NCBI GenBank assembly: GCA_025201375.1
Contig: JAIWZP010000057.1
Coordinates: forward strand, 117,340 to 181,339
DNA: 64,000 bases
Direction of reading: 5' to 3'
Origin: Gongronella butleri
Taxonomy: Eukaryota; Mucoromycota; Mucoromycetes; Mucorales; Cunninghamellaceae
Shown: piece after piece, positions 63,048 through 64,000 of the stretch
How the letters are laid out: each line of letters starts with the position of its first letter
How positions within the stretch are numbered: position 1 is the stretch's first letter
Made by a program: the position numbers and the translations under genes
Notes under the pieces: generated by a model
What the model was told of the DNA's origin: nothing
The model's input: the letters and a program-made list of their open reading frames with translations, nothing else
Databases searched by the model: none

Positions 63048-63529
63048 ATAGCAAAAAAAAAAAAAAAAAAACTAACAGCGGTGAAAGAAGTGGGGGGAAA
63101 AACAAATATGATAAAAAAGATATGAAGGAAGAGAAAGAGGAAGAGGAAGAAAAAAAGGGACCCGCATTTTGTACCTTTTTTTTGGGAAGCATTTGTACGA
63201 CACCTTCCAAAAAGGGGACGTTTCAGAGCCCTTTTTTGCCTTTCTTTTCCTCTCATTTTTGCTTCCACTATTGTCGTGATTTCTCTGCACTGAGAAGTTC
63301 GAGCGACTTCAAATTTTGACACACCAATGTTCACACTTGCTTTCATGTCTTGTGTAAATTTCAGATATGTAGCACACAAAACACGCGCATGTCACAGCAA
63401 AACGTAAAAATATCTTTTTTTTCGATTTCTCCCCCACCATGAAATGCTTTTTTTACAGTACTTTCTTTACTTCTTCTCGTGATCTACTGTAATCATCAAT
63501 ACAGTTGTACCGTAATACTGTAAGAGCCT
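63048..63529. other. Spacer, no gene seen
   Basis: Includes an A run at 63053-63070 next to the small reading frame and a purine-rich tract at 63120-63160. No feature supported. Confidence 0.4.
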
Positions 63530-64000
63530 GTTTTTCAGACTTTGCCGCCTTGCTGTGCCTCCAGAATTTTTTTGCAGCCTGCTCGTCCGCCAATGAAATC
63601 TGCGTCAGACGGTGTAAACTACTGCTGTACTTGTACCGGTATATTATTAACACTAGATATTAACTACGTACAATAATAATTAACTAGTGTTCGAGACGAA
63701 CCCGCCCAATTTTTTTCGACTTGAAAATGCCAACAAAAACCTCCTATTTGTACTATTTTGCATTCATCTGTCCATCTGCATGGTCGACCCCGCTCAAAAA
63801 TAGTAGCATCGCATTCAGCGCAATTTTTGTAACAAAAAGGCTTAAACCCCCAAAGCGCTACGACCACTTTTGAAAAATTCAGGGGTCACTCAGGGGTCGC
63901 ACATTTCAATCTCAGAAAATGCCAAATTCGGGAAATTTTGAACTCCGAATGATCAATGCATCCCAAACAGGAAACTTCGACAATTTGTTAATGACAGACG
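63530..64000 (+). repeat. Dispersed repeat family A, copy 3 (runs off the window)
   Basis: Matches copy 1 and copy 2 at TGCTGTGCCTCCAGAATTTTTTTGCAGCCTGC (63553; landmark TGTGCCTCCAGAA) and copy 2 again from 63815 to the end (AAAGCGCTACGACCA, TTGAAAAATTCAGGGGTCAC, GAATGATCAATGCATCCCAA). An insertion with TACCGGTATATTATTAACAC lies between the two blocks. The repeat continues beyond the right edge. Confidence 0.75.

Overview
This is nuclear DNA from a fungus, most likely an early-diverging filamentous lineage (Mucoromycota or a neighbouring zygomycete group). The evidence is the large number of short GT-AG introns with long T tracts before the acceptor, compact but non-operonic gene spacing, fungal families (GCN4-type bZIP, AP-1-like bZIP with a DUF3425-like tail, TORC2 RICTOR/Ste20, a KilA-N/APSES-like protein, Syf2), and a full-length TBCK, which is generally missing from yeasts and most Dikarya. 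The species cannot be named from the sequence alone. TAG, TAA and TGA are all used as stops, so the standard code applies.

Layout: 1-6035 (+) RPB1, lacking only its first residues; 6036-8483 repeat-rich spacer; 8484-10202 (+) RAD60/ESC2-like SUMO-like-domain protein; 11470-13825 (+) protein with two copies of a conserved fungal domain; 13826-16929 spacer with a dispersed repeat; 16930-17838 (-) GCN4/Cpc1-type bZIP with a uORF-bearing leader; 19106-20940 (+) HSF-type factor; 21283-22095 (+) DUF606-type membrane protein; 22380-24800 (+) mitochondrial i-AAA protease; 24801-28262 repeat island with a 1,018-bp fold-back transposon; 28263-28837 (-) secreted Kre9/Knh1-like protein; 29718-31768 (-) bZIP; a 3.2-kb gene-free stretch; 34929-35849 (+) F-box-like protein; 36085-37152 (+) SYF2; repeat; 39223-42816 (-) TBCK; 42975-44795 (-) APSES-like protein; 45433-46988 (-) AOS1; repeat; 49971-52209 (+) FLVCR-like MFS carrier; 52462-53889 (-) cystathionine beta-lyase; repeat; 56366-61552 (-) RICTOR; a broken small reading frame at 62638-63047 (-); repeat to the window end.

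Functionally the window holds core housekeeping genes (RNA polymerase II, splicing, SUMO activation and a SUMO-like-domain protein, mitochondrial proteolysis, TORC2, sulfur amino acid metabolism) plus several stress or nutrient transcription factors. There is no sign of an operon, a secondary-metabolite cluster, a virus, CRISPR, or recognisable tRNA or rRNA genes. The accessory signal is in the spacers: one Tc1/mariner-like fold-back element with TA target duplication, two dispersed repeat families each in three copies, a degenerate array with a period near 158 bp, and many short palindromic TACTGTA/TATCATA and ACGCGT motifs. Gene models were spliced by hand; every exon junction given keeps the frame open and restores family-conserved sequence.
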